Made by a program: the position numbers and the translations under genes. Below are positions 42,817 to 52,347 of a DNA stretch of 64,000 bases, piece by piece. The DNA is taken from the NCBI GenBank assembly GCA_026707745.1, contig JAPOWG010000023.1:55833-119832 (forward strand), written 5' to 3'. Below the pieces are notes generated by a model, which was not told the DNA's origin, did not search any database, and saw only the letters and a program-made list of their open reading frames with translations. This DNA is from Chloroflexota bacterium. GTDB lineage: Bacteria > Chloroflexota > Anaerolineae > Aggregatilineales > Phototrophicaceae. How positions within the stretch are numbered: position 1 is the first letter of the stretch; each line of letters starts with the position of its first letter.

Positions 42817-43611
42817 ATGATCTGCTCCAAGACGGTAGTTGTCGCGACTCATCGGCGATCGGGCACGCACTGGACGATCGACGCCTTGCGCAACAACAGC
42901 CCAGATGTCAGTGAGACCTTTCTGACCCTGGAAAGGGCGTCGTCCCATCATGATGCGCCGATGCCGCTGCCGGAGTTTCGGGGGCAGTTGAAAACGCTGG
43001 AGGGACGCGTGCTTGTCAAGGTACATGACCTGCCGGCGGCAACCTTCTGGAAGCGCGATGAAGAAAGGACCTTCGCGCTGTCGGTCCTGCGCGACTCGCC
43101 GGTGATCTATGTTCATCGTGACGGTCGCGATGTCATGGTCTCACTTTACTACTACATGAAGTCCTTTGACGAGGACGTCGAGAAACAGTCCTTTTCAGAT
43201 TTCATCCGTTCGGAGTCCAAGCTGGACGGTGTTGACAGTGGCATGAGTCGTCCGGCCTATTGGGCGCATCATGCGCGGCTCTGGCTGCAGCAACCCAATC
43301 TGCTGCTCGTATCATACGAGGCGCTGGAAAAGGACTATGAGTCCAGCGTGAGAGAAATGGCGGCCTTCTTGGGGATTAGCGCGCGACGCTCGCTTCGGAC
43401 AATTGATTTGCCGGGAAAGTCGGGTAAACCCTCTCTGGTCGGACGGGCGCTTTGGAAGCTGGGACTTCGCCAGCAGCGGCTATCTTCCGCTGTCCAGCCC
43501 CGGCGTGGGAGCAGCGGCGACTGGCGCAATCACTTTAACAATGATGATCTCGCTTTTTTCATGGCCGAAGCCGGGGAGCAAATGCGGCGATTGGGATATC
43601 TAAAGAAATAA
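42817..43611 (+). CDS. PAPS-dependent sulfotransferase
   Basis: A 264-residue cytosolic-type sulfotransferase. The 5'-phosphosulfate loop is THRRSGTHWTIDAL (about residues 10-23), the 3'-phosphate site is VIYVHRDGRDVMVSLYYYM (about 92-110) and the C-terminal signature is RRGSSGDWRNHF (about 229-240), close to the RKGxxGDWKxxF motif of Sulfotransfer_1. It transfers sulfate from PAPS to a hydroxyl or amine acceptor that cannot be identified here. Its ATG follows the mutS stop without a gap and uses a GAGG inside the mutS end, so it depends on mutS translation. Such pairing with a repair gene is not functionally explained. Confidence 0.88.
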   Translation: MICSKTVVVATHRRSGTHWTIDALRNNSPDVSETFLTLERASSHHDAPMPLPEFRGQLKTLEGRVLVKVHDLPAATFWKRDEERTFALSVLRDSPVIYVHRDGRDVMVSLYYYMKSFDEDVEKQSFSDFIRSESKLDGVDSGMSRPAYWAHHARLWLQQPNLLLVSYEALEKDYESSVREMAAFLGISARRSLRTIDLPGKSGKPSLVGRALWKLGLRQQRLSSAVQPRRGSSGDWRNHFNNDDLAFFMAEAGEQMRRLGYLKK

Positions 43612-43683
43612 CGCAAACAATTTCCCAGCGCGCTGCAAGCGACTCACTCAAGGTTTGTACGGCTGCATCCGTTCAACGAAGAA

Positions 43684-45036
43684 TCACTTGCCGCCGTACA
43701 TTTCTGCAGCCCTCCACGTTGCGACCTGGATTATCTCATAGAAAAGTGTGGAGCATAGGAACACAAGCAACAGGTTAGGCAGTTTGATTTGGTAACCGAA
43801 TAGTTGCAGTCTTAGGTCTTGAATTGCTTTGCTGTGCAAGACCAGTCCTAAGGTCCAAAAGAAGGGAATGAGAAGCGCAAGTATAATGCGTGGACCTGGT
43901 CCACTGATTGGCGTGTACCAAAATGCGCCCAATGCATTAACTGTAAAGAATAATCCAATATAACAATAGATATTCAAATGACGAAGTTTTTCTCTACGAA
44001 ATCGACGTAGAAGTACGGGCAAAAATACGCAGAATACGATAATTCCCAGCGCGACTTGCGAACAGTAGCCGTAGAAATGCATACTGCTTTGGGAGAGGCA
44101 TCCGCTGGTAATCATAGCGTGCGATCCATTGCGCAGTCGTTCGAAAATCTGCTCTACTGAGTGTTTTCGCAGATAATTTTGCAAACTAGGGATTTCGTCG
44201 TCTGGCAAATGTATGAAGCCCGCTTCGCCGCCGATCTCGGCCCTAACTGCTTTCGCTTCTCGCCATGAGTCCATCCACATATATATGCTGGTATTCACGT
44301 TGTAAAAGTATTTTCCATAATCTATTTTACTCTCATGAAAATATGGAAATAGCAGCACAAAAAACATCACTAGCGGGGCAAGCGCCTGGAAAAAAATTCC
44401 CGCAACTTTTTCACGGTTCAATTGTCGATGGTACGATTTGGCGAACAACAATATCGCATAACTTGCGGAAAAAATACCTATTGAAGGCAATGCGCTAGCT
44501 TTCGTGTAGTAGGCCAAAGCAAATAACGCGCCGACCGCAACCGATTTGTACCATTTTGGCGCGAACAGCGTTTCTACAGAAAGAATAAATGCGCAACTGA
44601 AAAGCGTATAATACAGCACTTCCGGTTGAAAGAACGGAGCCTTAAAGGCAAATGCTAGAAAGCCAATAGTTGATATCGCGTAAAATGTGTACAGGCGGGA
44701 GAATTTCTTGTAGAAAATGATGCCCAGGCAGGCTATGGCAACAATTGATAGCCATATATTGATCTGTTTGCCTCGTTCAAAAAATGCTTCATCGTCTAGT
44801 TCTGGGGAATTCAGAGCCGCCTGTAAGAATGCGAAAAGAGGCATGAAATTTCTGTCGCCAGTGTAGGCAAATCGCGTCTCAGTTGCTTTTCGCGCAAACT
44901 CGATATGCGAGTGTTGGTCACTGCGCCATAAATCGCTGTTGCGGCGGCTCTGTAAAGTCGTCGTGTGCAAATATAGCAAGAGGGCGCATAAAACAGTTGC
45001 CACTGCAACCGATGTGGTGGCGAATCTTCTCAACAT
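43684..45036 (-). CDS. polytopic membrane protein, GT-C-like, tandem paralogue 1
   Basis: A 450-residue membrane protein with about ten hydrophobic segments. The first loop carries an acidic and aromatic motif (SDLWRSDQHSHIEFARKA) and MPLFAFLQAALNSPELDDEAF, placed as in the GT-C (GT39/GT87) glycosyltransferases that use lipid-linked sugars. KAPFFQPEVLYYTLFSCAF and YYTKASALP follow. It is strongly similar throughout to the next gene upstream (45121-46497), by eye more than half identical, so the pair arose by duplication. Base composition is more AT-rich than in its paralogue. A surface-glycan transferase is inferred. Confidence 0.68.
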   Translation of the reverse strand: MLRRFATTSVAVATVLCALLLYLHTTTLQSRRNSDLWRSDQHSHIEFARKATETRFAYTGDRNFMPLFAFLQAALNSPELDDEAFFERGKQINIWLSIVAIACLGIIFYKKFSRLYTFYAISTIGFLAFAFKAPFFQPEVLYYTLFSCAFILSVETLFAPKWYKSVAVGALFALAYYTKASALPSIGIFSASYAILLFAKSYHRQLNREKVAGIFFQALAPLVMFFVLLFPYFHESKIDYGKYFYNVNTSIYMWMDSWREAKAVRAEIGGEAGFIHLPDDEIPSLQNYLRKHSVEQIFERLRNGSHAMITSGCLSQSSMHFYGYCSQVALGIIVFCVFLPVLLRRFRREKLRHLNIYCYIGLFFTVNALGAFWYTPISGPGPRIILALLIPFFWTLGLVLHSKAIQDLRLQLFGYQIKLPNLLLVFLCSTLFYEIIQVATWRAAEMYGGK

Positions 45037-45120
45037 ATTGCGTCAGTCTGCACCAAGGGCGCGATACTATCTACATAATAACATGAGTGAAGAGTGCAGA
45101 AACGTTTGCGAAGCTTGATT

Positions 45121-46497
45121 TCACTTGCCGCCGTACAGAGATGCGGCCCGCCAGGCGACTACCTGATATATCTCGAAGAATAGCGTTGCGCTGATGAGCG
45201 CGTATGCCAGGTCGACGAGCTTAATCTGGTATCCGAAAAGTCGAATATGCAGGTCTTGCAGCGCTCTGCTGTGAACTATCAGCCCAATTGTCCAGAAGAA
45301 GGGTATAAGCAATATCAGAACGACTCGCGGTCCTTCGCCCCCGCTAATCGGATTGTACCAGGCTGCTCCTAAACCATAGATCGCAAAAATCGCCGCCAGA
45401 TAGCAATATATGTGAATATGGCAAGATTTGTCTTGCCAGCGAAATTGTCGAATTAGCAGCGGTATCGAGAATAACAGCACCAGTAATCCCAGCGCGACCT
45501 GTGAGCAATAGCCGAAAATGTGTCGACTGTGTTTGATATAACAGGCGTATCCGGTTATATTTTCGATTCCCTCGCGCAGCCGCTCGATGATTTGATCTGA
45601 AGAGTGTTCTCGCAAGTATTTCCGCAATCCGGGTATTTCATCATCCGGCAATTGCAGGAATCCCGCGTAACCACCGACCTCTCTTGTGGCGTCATTCGCC
45701 TCATCCCAAGAGTCAAACCAAATGTAAATCCTCGTATTCACGTTGTAGAAATACTCGCCATAGTTTATCTTGCTTTCCCGAAAATATGGAAATAGCAAGA
45801 TCACAAACATCATCAACGGTGTTAGGGCGCTCAACAGTATTCGAGATACCCTCCCGCGGTTCAATTCGCCATTTAGCGCCATGACAAACAGCAGAACAGC
45901 GTGAGAAGCGGAAAAGAAAATCAGCGCTGGCAAAACATTGGCTTTGGTAAAATGCGCCAGAGCGAAGAGCGCGCCTATCCCGACGAATTTGTACCACTTT
46001 GGCGTAAACAATGTCTCTACAGAAAGAATAAATGCGAAGCCAAACAAGGTATAAGAAAGGATTTCTGGTTGAAAGAAAGGCGCTTTAAAGGCGAATGCCA
46101 GGAAACCGATCGTCAGAACCGCGCAAAATGTATATAGCCGAGTGAATTTCCAATAGAAAACCAATGCGAGAGAAGCTAATGCGACTAGGGACAACCACAC
46201 GTTGATCTGTTTGCCCCGCTGAAAAAATGCTTCATCGTCAAGCTCCGGCGGATTCAGCGCCGCCTGGACGAAAGCGAATAAGGGCATATAGTTGCGACGG
46301 CCTGTATAGGCGAAATCGGTCTCGTAAGCTCTGCGTGCGAATCTGATATGCGCGCGCTGGTCGCTGCGCGTCAGGTCATCGTTGCGATGGTATTGCAAAT
46401 ACGTCGTGTGCAGATAAATCAGAAGCGTACAAACAATGACCAAGGCTGTAGCGGCGATGGCAGCGAAACGCGTCAATATTCGCATTTCATTCGCCAC
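45121..46497 (-). CDS. polytopic membrane protein, GT-C-like, tandem paralogue 2
   Basis: A 458-residue membrane protein with the same layout as the gene at 43684-45036: one N-terminal helix, the polar loop RNDDLTRSDQRAHIRFARRA, MPLFAFVQAALNPPELDDEAF, KAPFFQPEILSYTLFGFAF, FTKANVLPAL and a long extracytoplasmic loop (FRESKINYGEYFYNVNTRIY) before the last helices. It overlaps the end of the DUF1385 gene by 11 bases and is therefore coupled to it; the two paralogues are 84 bases apart. The GT-C assignment rests on topology and the acidic first loop, not on a confirmed family match. Confidence 0.68.
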   Translation of the reverse strand: MANEMRILTRFAAIAATALVIVCTLLIYLHTTYLQYHRNDDLTRSDQRAHIRFARRAYETDFAYTGRRNYMPLFAFVQAALNPPELDDEAFFQRGKQINVWLSLVALASLALVFYWKFTRLYTFCAVLTIGFLAFAFKAPFFQPEILSYTLFGFAFILSVETLFTPKWYKFVGIGALFALAHFTKANVLPALIFFSASHAVLLFVMALNGELNRGRVSRILLSALTPLMMFVILLFPYFRESKINYGEYFYNVNTRIYIWFDSWDEANDATREVGGYAGFLQLPDDEIPGLRKYLREHSSDQIIERLREGIENITGYACYIKHSRHIFGYCSQVALGLLVLLFSIPLLIRQFRWQDKSCHIHIYCYLAAIFAIYGLGAAWYNPISGGEGPRVVLILLIPFFWTIGLIVHSRALQDLHIRLFGYQIKLVDLAYALISATLFFEIYQVVAWRAASLYGGK

Positions 46498-47566
46498 CAG
46501 GGGCGTGAGCCGCCTCCGGACGGGCGGGGGGAACCGCCGCTTCTTCCTCTGGGATTAAACCTTCGGAGAGCAATACGCGTTTAAATGAGACGATCGCGAC
46601 TTCGATCATGTCAAGGCTGGGTTCATTAGTCGTTAGATGCTGTAACGCCAAATTGGGCCGTATCATGAAGCGTATCCAGGCTTTGTCCAGGTTGGAGGCG
46701 GTGTATTTCAAGAATTCGTAGGCGACGCCCGCGACAATAGGAATGAAGATAACGCGTGACAGTATCAACAAGGCAAACGGTGGACGCCCGATCAAAGAAA
46801 ACAGAAACACGCTTACAAACACGACCGTCAGTAGAAATGCCGTACCGCAGCGCGGGTGCTCAATAGCATGACGGCGGACGACCTCCGGCAGCAATTCATC
46901 GCCGGCTTCGTATGCATTGATGGTTTTATGTTCTGCGCCATGATAGGAAAATATCCGTTTGCCGTCGTTGGTGCGTCCTACGAACCAGATGTATACGACT
47001 AGAATCGCCAACTGCACCACACCCTCGATCAGATTAATGAGGAAGGCGTCAAAGCCGATGGGTAGGGCCTCGTAGGCCAGGAAGTTACCGCTTTCAGCAG
47101 CGACGGCAACTTCGTTGCCCGCTTCATCAACTACGATCTCCTTCGCGGTGGTACTGAGGCCCAGGAGGTTTCCGATGCCGGTCGCGGCAGTGGTCGGCAG
47201 GAGGAAAAAGATTCCGATTCCGATTAGCAAAGACAGCGCGATTGTCGCCCAACCGATGGGTCCGTTGAAGCTGATATTCTCCTCTTCGTCCAGCGCGACA
47301 TCCGCCGACCACATGAGCGCGCGTATGCCGAGGCCAAGCGCATCCCAAAGCCCGATCAAGCCGCGTACAAAAGGCGTTCGTGCGATGCGCCCTCGATACA
47401 GGGTAGCGCTCAGCGCTTGCTCATGTATGACGATCTGTCCCTTGGGGTCGCGGACGGCCACCGCCATCGAGTGAGCCCCGCGCATCATCACGCCTTCAAT
47501 GACCGCTTGGCCGCCATAAGAGAACTTTAACTCGCCAGCCGCTCTTTTCGTAGGCTCCTTCAACAT
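46487..47566 (-). CDS. DUF1385 membrane protein
   Basis: A 359-residue protein of the DUF1385 (YqhQ-like) family. The N-terminus carries YGGQAVIEGVMMRGAHSMAVAVRDP (from about residue 17) and the centre has FSYHGAEHKTINAYEAGDEL (about 204-223) and HPRCGTAFLLTVVF, both diagnostic. About five membrane segments are visible. The biochemical role is not established. It overlaps the downstream paralogous membrane protein gene. Copy B of the dispersed repeat lies in its upstream region. A Pro/Ala-rich tail (AAVPPARPEAAHAPGGE) ends the protein. Confidence 0.88.
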   Translation of the reverse strand: MLKEPTKRAAGELKFSYGGQAVIEGVMMRGAHSMAVAVRDPKGQIVIHEQALSATLYRGRIARTPFVRGLIGLWDALGLGIRALMWSADVALDEEENISFNGPIGWATIALSLLIGIGIFFLLPTTAATGIGNLLGLSTTAKEIVVDEAGNEVAVAAESGNFLAYEALPIGFDAFLINLIEGVVQLAILVVYIWFVGRTNDGKRIFSYHGAEHKTINAYEAGDELLPEVVRRHAIEHPRCGTAFLLTVVFVSVFLFSLIGRPPFALLILSRVIFIPIVAGVAYEFLKYTASNLDKAWIRFMIRPNLALQHLTTNEPSLDMIEVAIVSFKRVLLSEGLIPEEEAAVPPARPEAAHAPGGE

Positions 47567-47630
47567 CGTCCTCCGTCAGTTCGCTGCCAATGCCTCCGGT
47601 GATTTTACATTCAGTTTCGCCACAAAGACA

Positions 47631-47718
47631 CAGCCGCTCGGCGCGCAGCCGGTGGATTTGGGTTACCGCGTTCACACACAATAATAAACCCCTCGGCTAC
47701 CGCAGATCGTGATTTATT
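47631..47718 (-). repeat. dispersed intergenic repeat, copy B
   Basis: About 88 bases between recJ and the DUF1385 gene. On the minus strand it reads AATAAATC, CTGCGGTAGCC, a TATTGTGTGTGAACG core, CGCGGTAACCCAAAT and CGCGCCGAGCGGCTG, matching copy A (12411-12495) almost throughout. CACAAAGACAC and CACAAAGAAAAGG lie just outside, resembling remains of simple repeats. Confidence 0.65.
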
Positions 47719-47747
47719 ATAAGAGAGAACACAAAGAAAAGGGGAGC

Positions 47748-49478
47748 TTAGGTCGCTGCCAAACCTTCCGCCGGGCGAATATCAATCAATTTCAATTGCA
47801 TGGAGCGTCTACCGTTCCATTCGTTCATCTCTAAATGATAGGCGGCGTCAATTGCACCCGGCATTTGACTTGACCATTCGCCCAATCCGAAACCGATGGC
47901 ATCTATCGGCGCCTTATCCTCACGCGCGATCTTCAACTTCAGGTGTCGCCCGTCATCGCCGACGCGTCGGCAAGAAACAAGTCCCAAGTTCCTGCTCATG
48001 AAACTTGCCGGCGGATTCGCGTGCCCAGTTGGCTCGAGCCACATCAACTCATCGGCCAGATCTACTCTCAAGTCGCGCTCATCAATCTCCATATCGACCT
48101 GGACGCGCCGCCGCAATTCCTGACCTTCCAGCGCCCCCTTCGCTTTGCGCTCGAGCGCGCGCCGCAAGGCGTCGAGGTTGCTATTGTGCACGGTAAAGCC
48201 CGCTGCCATAGCGTGCCCGCCATGCCGGATCAATAGATCCGCGCACTCGTCCAAAGCGTGGGTGATGTTGAACTCGGGAATGCTGCGGCATGAGGCGCGG
48301 CTCTCTTCTTCACCATATTCCAGCACGACCGCGGGCCGGTAAAATCGTTCTGTTAGCCGTCCTGCTACCAAACCTACAATGCCAGGCAAAAGTTTCTCAT
48401 CACCAGCGAAGATCAGGTCGACGCCGTCTATCTCGCCGATCTGATCACTAATGGCTGCCTGCGCCCCCCGAGTCAGTTGTTGCCGCTGAGCGTTGAGACT
48501 TTGCAATTCCAAGGCGTAGGCTTCCGCTATTTTTTCGGAGGAAGCCGACAACAGATTGTATGCGCTCATTGCCGAGTCCAAGCGTCCGGCGGCATTGATC
48601 CGCGGTCCGAGCATGAAACCGATGTCCGCGGCGCAGATCTTTCCAGGCCGAAGTCGCGCGACTCTGCCCAACGCGGCGAGGCCAGGTCGACGTCCTTCGT
48701 TGATCGTCTTCAATCCGTGACGCACAAGCCGTCGATTCTCGCCGTCATTGAGTGCCGCCAGGTCGGCAACCGTACCGATCGCGACCAGGTCCAGCAAGTC
48801 GGACAGGCGCAGATGATCAGGATAGTTGTCGCGATCGTTCTGCCAACGATCGAGCAAGAGCGCTTTTGCCAGCATGAATGCGACGCCGACGCCCGCCAGG
48901 CTGGTATTGCCCGCGCAACTCTTTTGCTGCGGATTGATTGTCGCCGTTGCTCGCGGGATTTCCGGACCAGTGGAATGGTGATCGGTGATGATGATATCCA
49001 GGCCGGCGCGCAGTCCGGCTTCTACTTCATTGACTGAGCGTATGCCACAATCGACCGTGACGACCAGACCAACCCCGGCGCCGGCAAGCGCCTCCAAGGC
49101 CGGGCAATTGAGTCCGTAACCTTCTTCAACCCTGTCAGGTATATAAGGCTGGACATCTGCGCCCAATGCTGCCAGCGCCTGTACCAGCAAGCATGTAGCA
49201 GTCACGCCGTCGGCGTCGAAGTCCCCGTAGACCGCGATTGACTCTTGATTTGCGATGGCCGCGCCGATTCTAGTTACGGCCTTATGCATATCCTTCATTT
49301 TGAAAGGATCTTCTGTGAGATCGGATGCGGTGAGAAACTGCTTGGCTTGGTCGGGATCTTCAAAGCCGCGGTTAAAGAGCATTTGCGCCAGGATTGGGCT
49401 GATATTTTTATAGCGGCGCAAGTGCTCGTCCGGCGCCGGACGAGCGATAATCCATTCCTTTTGAATCATAGACTGCAT
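47748..49478 (-). CDS. recJ: single-stranded-DNA-specific exonuclease RecJ
   Basis: A 576-residue DHH-family 5'-3' exonuclease acting on single-stranded DNA in recombination and mismatch repair. The catalytic motifs are VYGDFDADGVTATCLL (about residues 77-92), VVTVDCGIRSVNE, IIITDHHSTGPEIP (DHH, about 156-169) and the DHHA1 region with IRHGGHAMAAGFTVH. RHGGHAMAAGF is the metal and substrate motif. The C-terminal OB-fold follows. Length is typical. It diverges from fmt with a short gap. The LTRGAQAAI stretch links the two lobes. Confidence 0.95.
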   Translation of the reverse strand: MQSMIQKEWIIARPAPDEHLRRYKNISPILAQMLFNRGFEDPDQAKQFLTASDLTEDPFKMKDMHKAVTRIGAAIANQESIAVYGDFDADGVTATCLLVQALAALGADVQPYIPDRVEEGYGLNCPALEALAGAGVGLVVTVDCGIRSVNEVEAGLRAGLDIIITDHHSTGPEIPRATATINPQQKSCAGNTSLAGVGVAFMLAKALLLDRWQNDRDNYPDHLRLSDLLDLVAIGTVADLAALNDGENRRLVRHGLKTINEGRRPGLAALGRVARLRPGKICAADIGFMLGPRINAAGRLDSAMSAYNLLSASSEKIAEAYALELQSLNAQRQQLTRGAQAAISDQIGEIDGVDLIFAGDEKLLPGIVGLVAGRLTERFYRPAVVLEYGEEESRASCRSIPEFNITHALDECADLLIRHGGHAMAAGFTVHNSNLDALRRALERKAKGALEGQELRRRVQVDMEIDERDLRVDLADELMWLEPTGHANPPASFMSRNLGLVSCRRVGDDGRHLKLKIAREDKAPIDAIGFGLGEWSSQMPGAIDAAYHLEMNEWNGRRSMQLKLIDIRPAEGLAAT

Positions 49479-49543
49479 ATGAATAATCTCATAAAATGAC
49501 TAACCGATACTACCATTCGCAGATACAAGGTACAAGCCAACTT

Positions 49544-50464
49544 ATGGCACGAATCGTGTTTATGGGGACACCTGATTTCGCGCTGCCCAGCTTGACTGCT
49601 CTCCTTGATTCACACGCGGTCGTCGCTGTCGTAACGCAGCCGGATCGCCCATCGGGCAGACATCGCCGGCTGCGGCCGTCGCCGGTCAAAAAAGCGGCGC
49701 TTGAGGCCAGCATTCCCTTGCTGCAGCCGGAGCGCATTCGCAGTGACGAGTCAATTTCGGCCTTGCGGGCCATGCGCGCGGACTTGTTTGTGGTGGTCGC
49801 CTTCGGGCAGATTCTTCCGCAGGTTCTATTGGACGTGCCGCGAATCGCATCAATCAATGTACACGCGTCGCTGTTGCCTCGTTGGCGCGGCGCCGCGCCG
49901 ATCCAGGCGGCGATACGCGCGGGCGATCAAGAGACAGGCGTCACGTTGATGGTAATGGATGCTGGCCTGGATACCGGTCCCGTGATCGAACAGCGATTAC
50001 TTCCAATCTCTAAAGACGAAACTGGCCAGAGCTTGCATGACAAGCTCGCGGGCCTTGGCGCGGAGCTACTGGTCCAGGCACTGCCGGATTTTCTGGACGG
50101 AACTACCTCGCCGAGGCCGCAAAACGACGCATGCGCGACCTACGCGCCGGCGATCAAGAAAGAAGAAGGCCGGTTGGATTGGTCACACGCGGCGGCTGAA
50201 CTCGAACGAACGATACGCGCGTACACGCCCTGGCCCGGCAGCTTCACCACCTGGAATGGCGCTCCGCTAAAGATCCACGCCGGCTACGAAGACGCGGGTC
50301 TAGCCAGTCCGGGCCTAGTTTTCAACCACGAAAAGGGGATCGCAATCGGCACGGGCGCAGGACTGTTTTTCCCCACCGAAGTCCAACTGGCGGGGAAAAA
50401 ACGCCTGTCAATCGAGGATTTCGTCAACGGACACGGAGACTTTCTAGGCGCTATCCTGGAGTGA
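49544..50464 (+). CDS. fmt: methionyl-tRNA formyltransferase
   Basis: About 306 residues. It formylates initiator Met-tRNA with 10-formyl-tetrahydrofolate. The N-terminus ARIVFMGTPDFALPSLTALL is typical, and the catalytic segment SINVHASLLPRWRGAAPIQ (about residues 105-123) contains the Asn-His-Asp triad elements, with DAGLDTGPVIEQ following. The C-terminal OB-like domain has AYTPWPGSFT. ATG 49544 gives the expected N-terminus; the frame is open back to 49496, but that adds MTNRYYHSQIQGTSQL, which is unlike the family. def is not adjacent. Confidence 0.95.
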   Translation: MARIVFMGTPDFALPSLTALLDSHAVVAVVTQPDRPSGRHRRLRPSPVKKAALEASIPLLQPERIRSDESISALRAMRADLFVVVAFGQILPQVLLDVPRIASINVHASLLPRWRGAAPIQAAIRAGDQETGVTLMVMDAGLDTGPVIEQRLLPISKDETGQSLHDKLAGLGAELLVQALPDFLDGTTSPRPQNDACATYAPAIKKEEGRLDWSHAAAELERTIRAYTPWPGSFTTWNGAPLKIHAGYEDAGLASPGLVFNHEKGIAIGTGAGLFFPTEVQLAGKKRLSIEDFVNGHGDFLGAILE

Positions 50465-50592
50465 CGCTCCGGCAGCGCAGCCTTCGCCGGGCCTGGGTGG
50501 AGTTGCTTTGCCGCGACTCGCGCGCCAAGTTCTTTAGGCAACCTGAACAAGTCTCAATGGCATCAAGCTGGGGGGAAGTTGAACGGTAATCC

Positions 50593-51951
50593 ATGATGCG
50601 ATCAACCGCCAATGCGCGCAACAGCCGCTTCTTGCTTCAGCCTAATCGCACGATCCTGTATCTTTCGCTTCCCATCTTGCTGTCCTTGATCGCCGAACCG
50701 GTAACCGGACTTGTAGACACTGGATTCGTAGCGCAGCTAGGCACGACCCCACTGGCCTCCTTGACAGTTGGCACTGGCGCGCTCACGTCCTTGTTTTGGA
50801 TTTTCGGATTCTTGGGGATCGCCACGCAAACCGAGGTCGCACAGGCTTTTGGCAAGCGCGATCTCGACGGGGCGGTCAGGTCCGTCAGCCTGATCTTAAC
50901 CTTGGGCGCCTTTGTCAGCCTGGCCCTTAGCGCGCTCTTGATCCCGGCCGCGGAGCTCGCTTCACGCCTGTTGGGCGCCGAAGGCGAAGTCCTTGAACTC
51001 GCGAGCGAATATATACGGCTGCGGCTGATCGGCGCGCCGGCGGTGGTCATCACCATTGTCGGCTTTGGCGCGCTGCGTGGCGTCCAGGATATGAAGACGC
51101 CCTTGTGGATCGCGCTGGGGATCAACTTTACGAATATCCTGCTGGACTATGCGCTCATATTTGGCTGGGCATTCCTCCCTGCGCTAGGCGTTGGCGGGGC
51201 TGCATTGGCAAGTTCCCTCAGTCAATGGCTGGGCGCTTGCTGGATGCTGGGGGCAATACGCCGTAGAATCGGTCTGACTAACGATATAAGACTGCGGGAT
51301 GGAATCAAACTGATGCGCGTGGGCCGCGACCTGTTTATTCGCACAGGATCGCTGACCTTGTTCACGCTCGTTGCAACGCGAGTCGCCACACAGATGGGCG
51401 CGGAGGCCGGCGCTGCTCACCAAGTCATTCGTCAATTCTGGTTCTTCACGGCCTTGGTATTGGAAGCCTTCGCGACTACCGCGCAAAGCTTGATCGGCTA
51501 TTTCTACGGTTCCGGACAGATGCGCAGTGCCAAACGCGTGGCGCTATCCACGACGGCTTGGAGTCTGGCAACGGGCATCCTGTTGATGATCCTGATGCTG
51601 CTTGCCACGCCGCTGGTCGCCGAGAGCATGGTGCCAGATGACACGGTCGCTGTTTTTGCGGCGGCCTGGATCGTGGCTGCGCTTTCACAACCGCTGAACG
51701 CGCTCGCCTTTATCACCGACGGCATCCATTGGGGGACGAGCGATTATGGCTTTTTGCGCAATGCTATGCTGATGGCGACAATCTGTGGATTGCTGGCCTT
51801 ACAAGTTGTCGCCACCGCTGATCCGGTTGACTTCACCGGCGTTTGGCTGGCGACAGTCCTGTGGATCGGTATTCGCGCCTTTTGGGGTGTCTTGCGCGTT
51901 TTTCCCGGTATCGGCAACAGTCCCTTTTGCACCCGCGTATTGACGCAATAG
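50593..51951 (+). CDS. MATE-family efflux transporter (DinF-like)
   Basis: A 452-residue protein with 12 hydrophobic segments in two homologous halves. The first half shows LSLPILLSLIAEPVTGLVDTGFVAQLG (in part at about residues 20-46) with the MATE-typical Asp-Thr; TEVAQAFGKRDLDGAV and RLIGAPAVVITIVGFGALRGVQD mark helices 3-5. MATE proteins export cationic compounds against Na+ or H+. The pattern fits the DinF branch. The gene follows fmt after 128 bases and is probably separately started. The second half (GSLTLFTLVATRVATQMG) is complete. Confidence 0.9.
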   Translation: MMRSTANARNSRFLLQPNRTILYLSLPILLSLIAEPVTGLVDTGFVAQLGTTPLASLTVGTGALTSLFWIFGFLGIATQTEVAQAFGKRDLDGAVRSVSLILTLGAFVSLALSALLIPAAELASRLLGAEGEVLELASEYIRLRLIGAPAVVITIVGFGALRGVQDMKTPLWIALGINFTNILLDYALIFGWAFLPALGVGGAALASSLSQWLGACWMLGAIRRRIGLTNDIRLRDGIKLMRVGRDLFIRTGSLTLFTLVATRVATQMGAEAGAAHQVIRQFWFFTALVLEAFATTAQSLIGYFYGSGQMRSAKRVALSTTAWSLATGILLMILMLLATPLVAESMVPDDTVAVFAAAWIVAALSQPLNALAFITDGIHWGTSDYGFLRNAMLMATICGLLALQVVATADPVDFTGVWLATVLWIGIRAFWGVLRVFPGIGNSPFCTRVLTQ

Positions 51952-52081
51952 CATACGATTGCCCGCAACCGCCTCCGCGCTTCTGCGTATATAGGAATAA
52001 GCGCGGCAACACAATTTCGGTCCATTGCGCAAGGCAATTTGTGCCCGTCATTGATCAAAGGCGAATGGGATAACGACCCCT

Positions 52082-52327
52082 ATGAACATCAATATGAAAA
52101 AGCGACTCTATCGTTCGCGAGCCGACCGCCGCCTTGCTGGCGTTTGCGGCGGCATTGCCGATTACCTCGCGGTCGATCCGACGATTATCCGAATCATCTG
52201 GGTGCTCTTTGCCATCGCAGGCGGACCTGGCGTGGTGCTCTATATCATTCTGGCAGCAATAATCCCCGAGGAGCCCGAATATGTGCAGTCTTCGGCGGAG
52301 AAAATCAAGAATGATGAATCCGGCTAG
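52082..52327 (+). CDS. PspC-domain membrane protein
   Basis: An 81-residue protein. RLYRSRADRRLAGVCGGIADYL (about 7-28) and DPTIIRIIWVLFAIAGG, with the hydrophobic helix VVLYIILAAIIPEEP, are the complete PspC domain. In E. coli PspC takes part in the phage-shock envelope stress response; stand-alone small PspC proteins are common and their function is not fixed. The start could be ATG 52082 or the ATG four codons later. Its stop and that of the convergent mdh gene lie in a short inverted repeat (CTAGAA...TTCTAG, 52324-52351). Confidence 0.9.
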   Translation: MNINMKKRLYRSRADRRLAGVCGGIADYLAVDPTIIRIIWVLFAIAGGPGVVLYIILAAIIPEEPEYVQSSAEKIKNDESG

Positions 52328-52347
52328 AACCCTCGCGCGGGAGCATT

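Noticed and set aside
47600..47747. Promoter for the DUF1385 gene inside repeat copy B
   Set aside because: AT-rich hexamers occur, but no -35/-10 pair with 16-18 base spacing is shared by the four repeat copies, and copy A is reversed relative to its gene.
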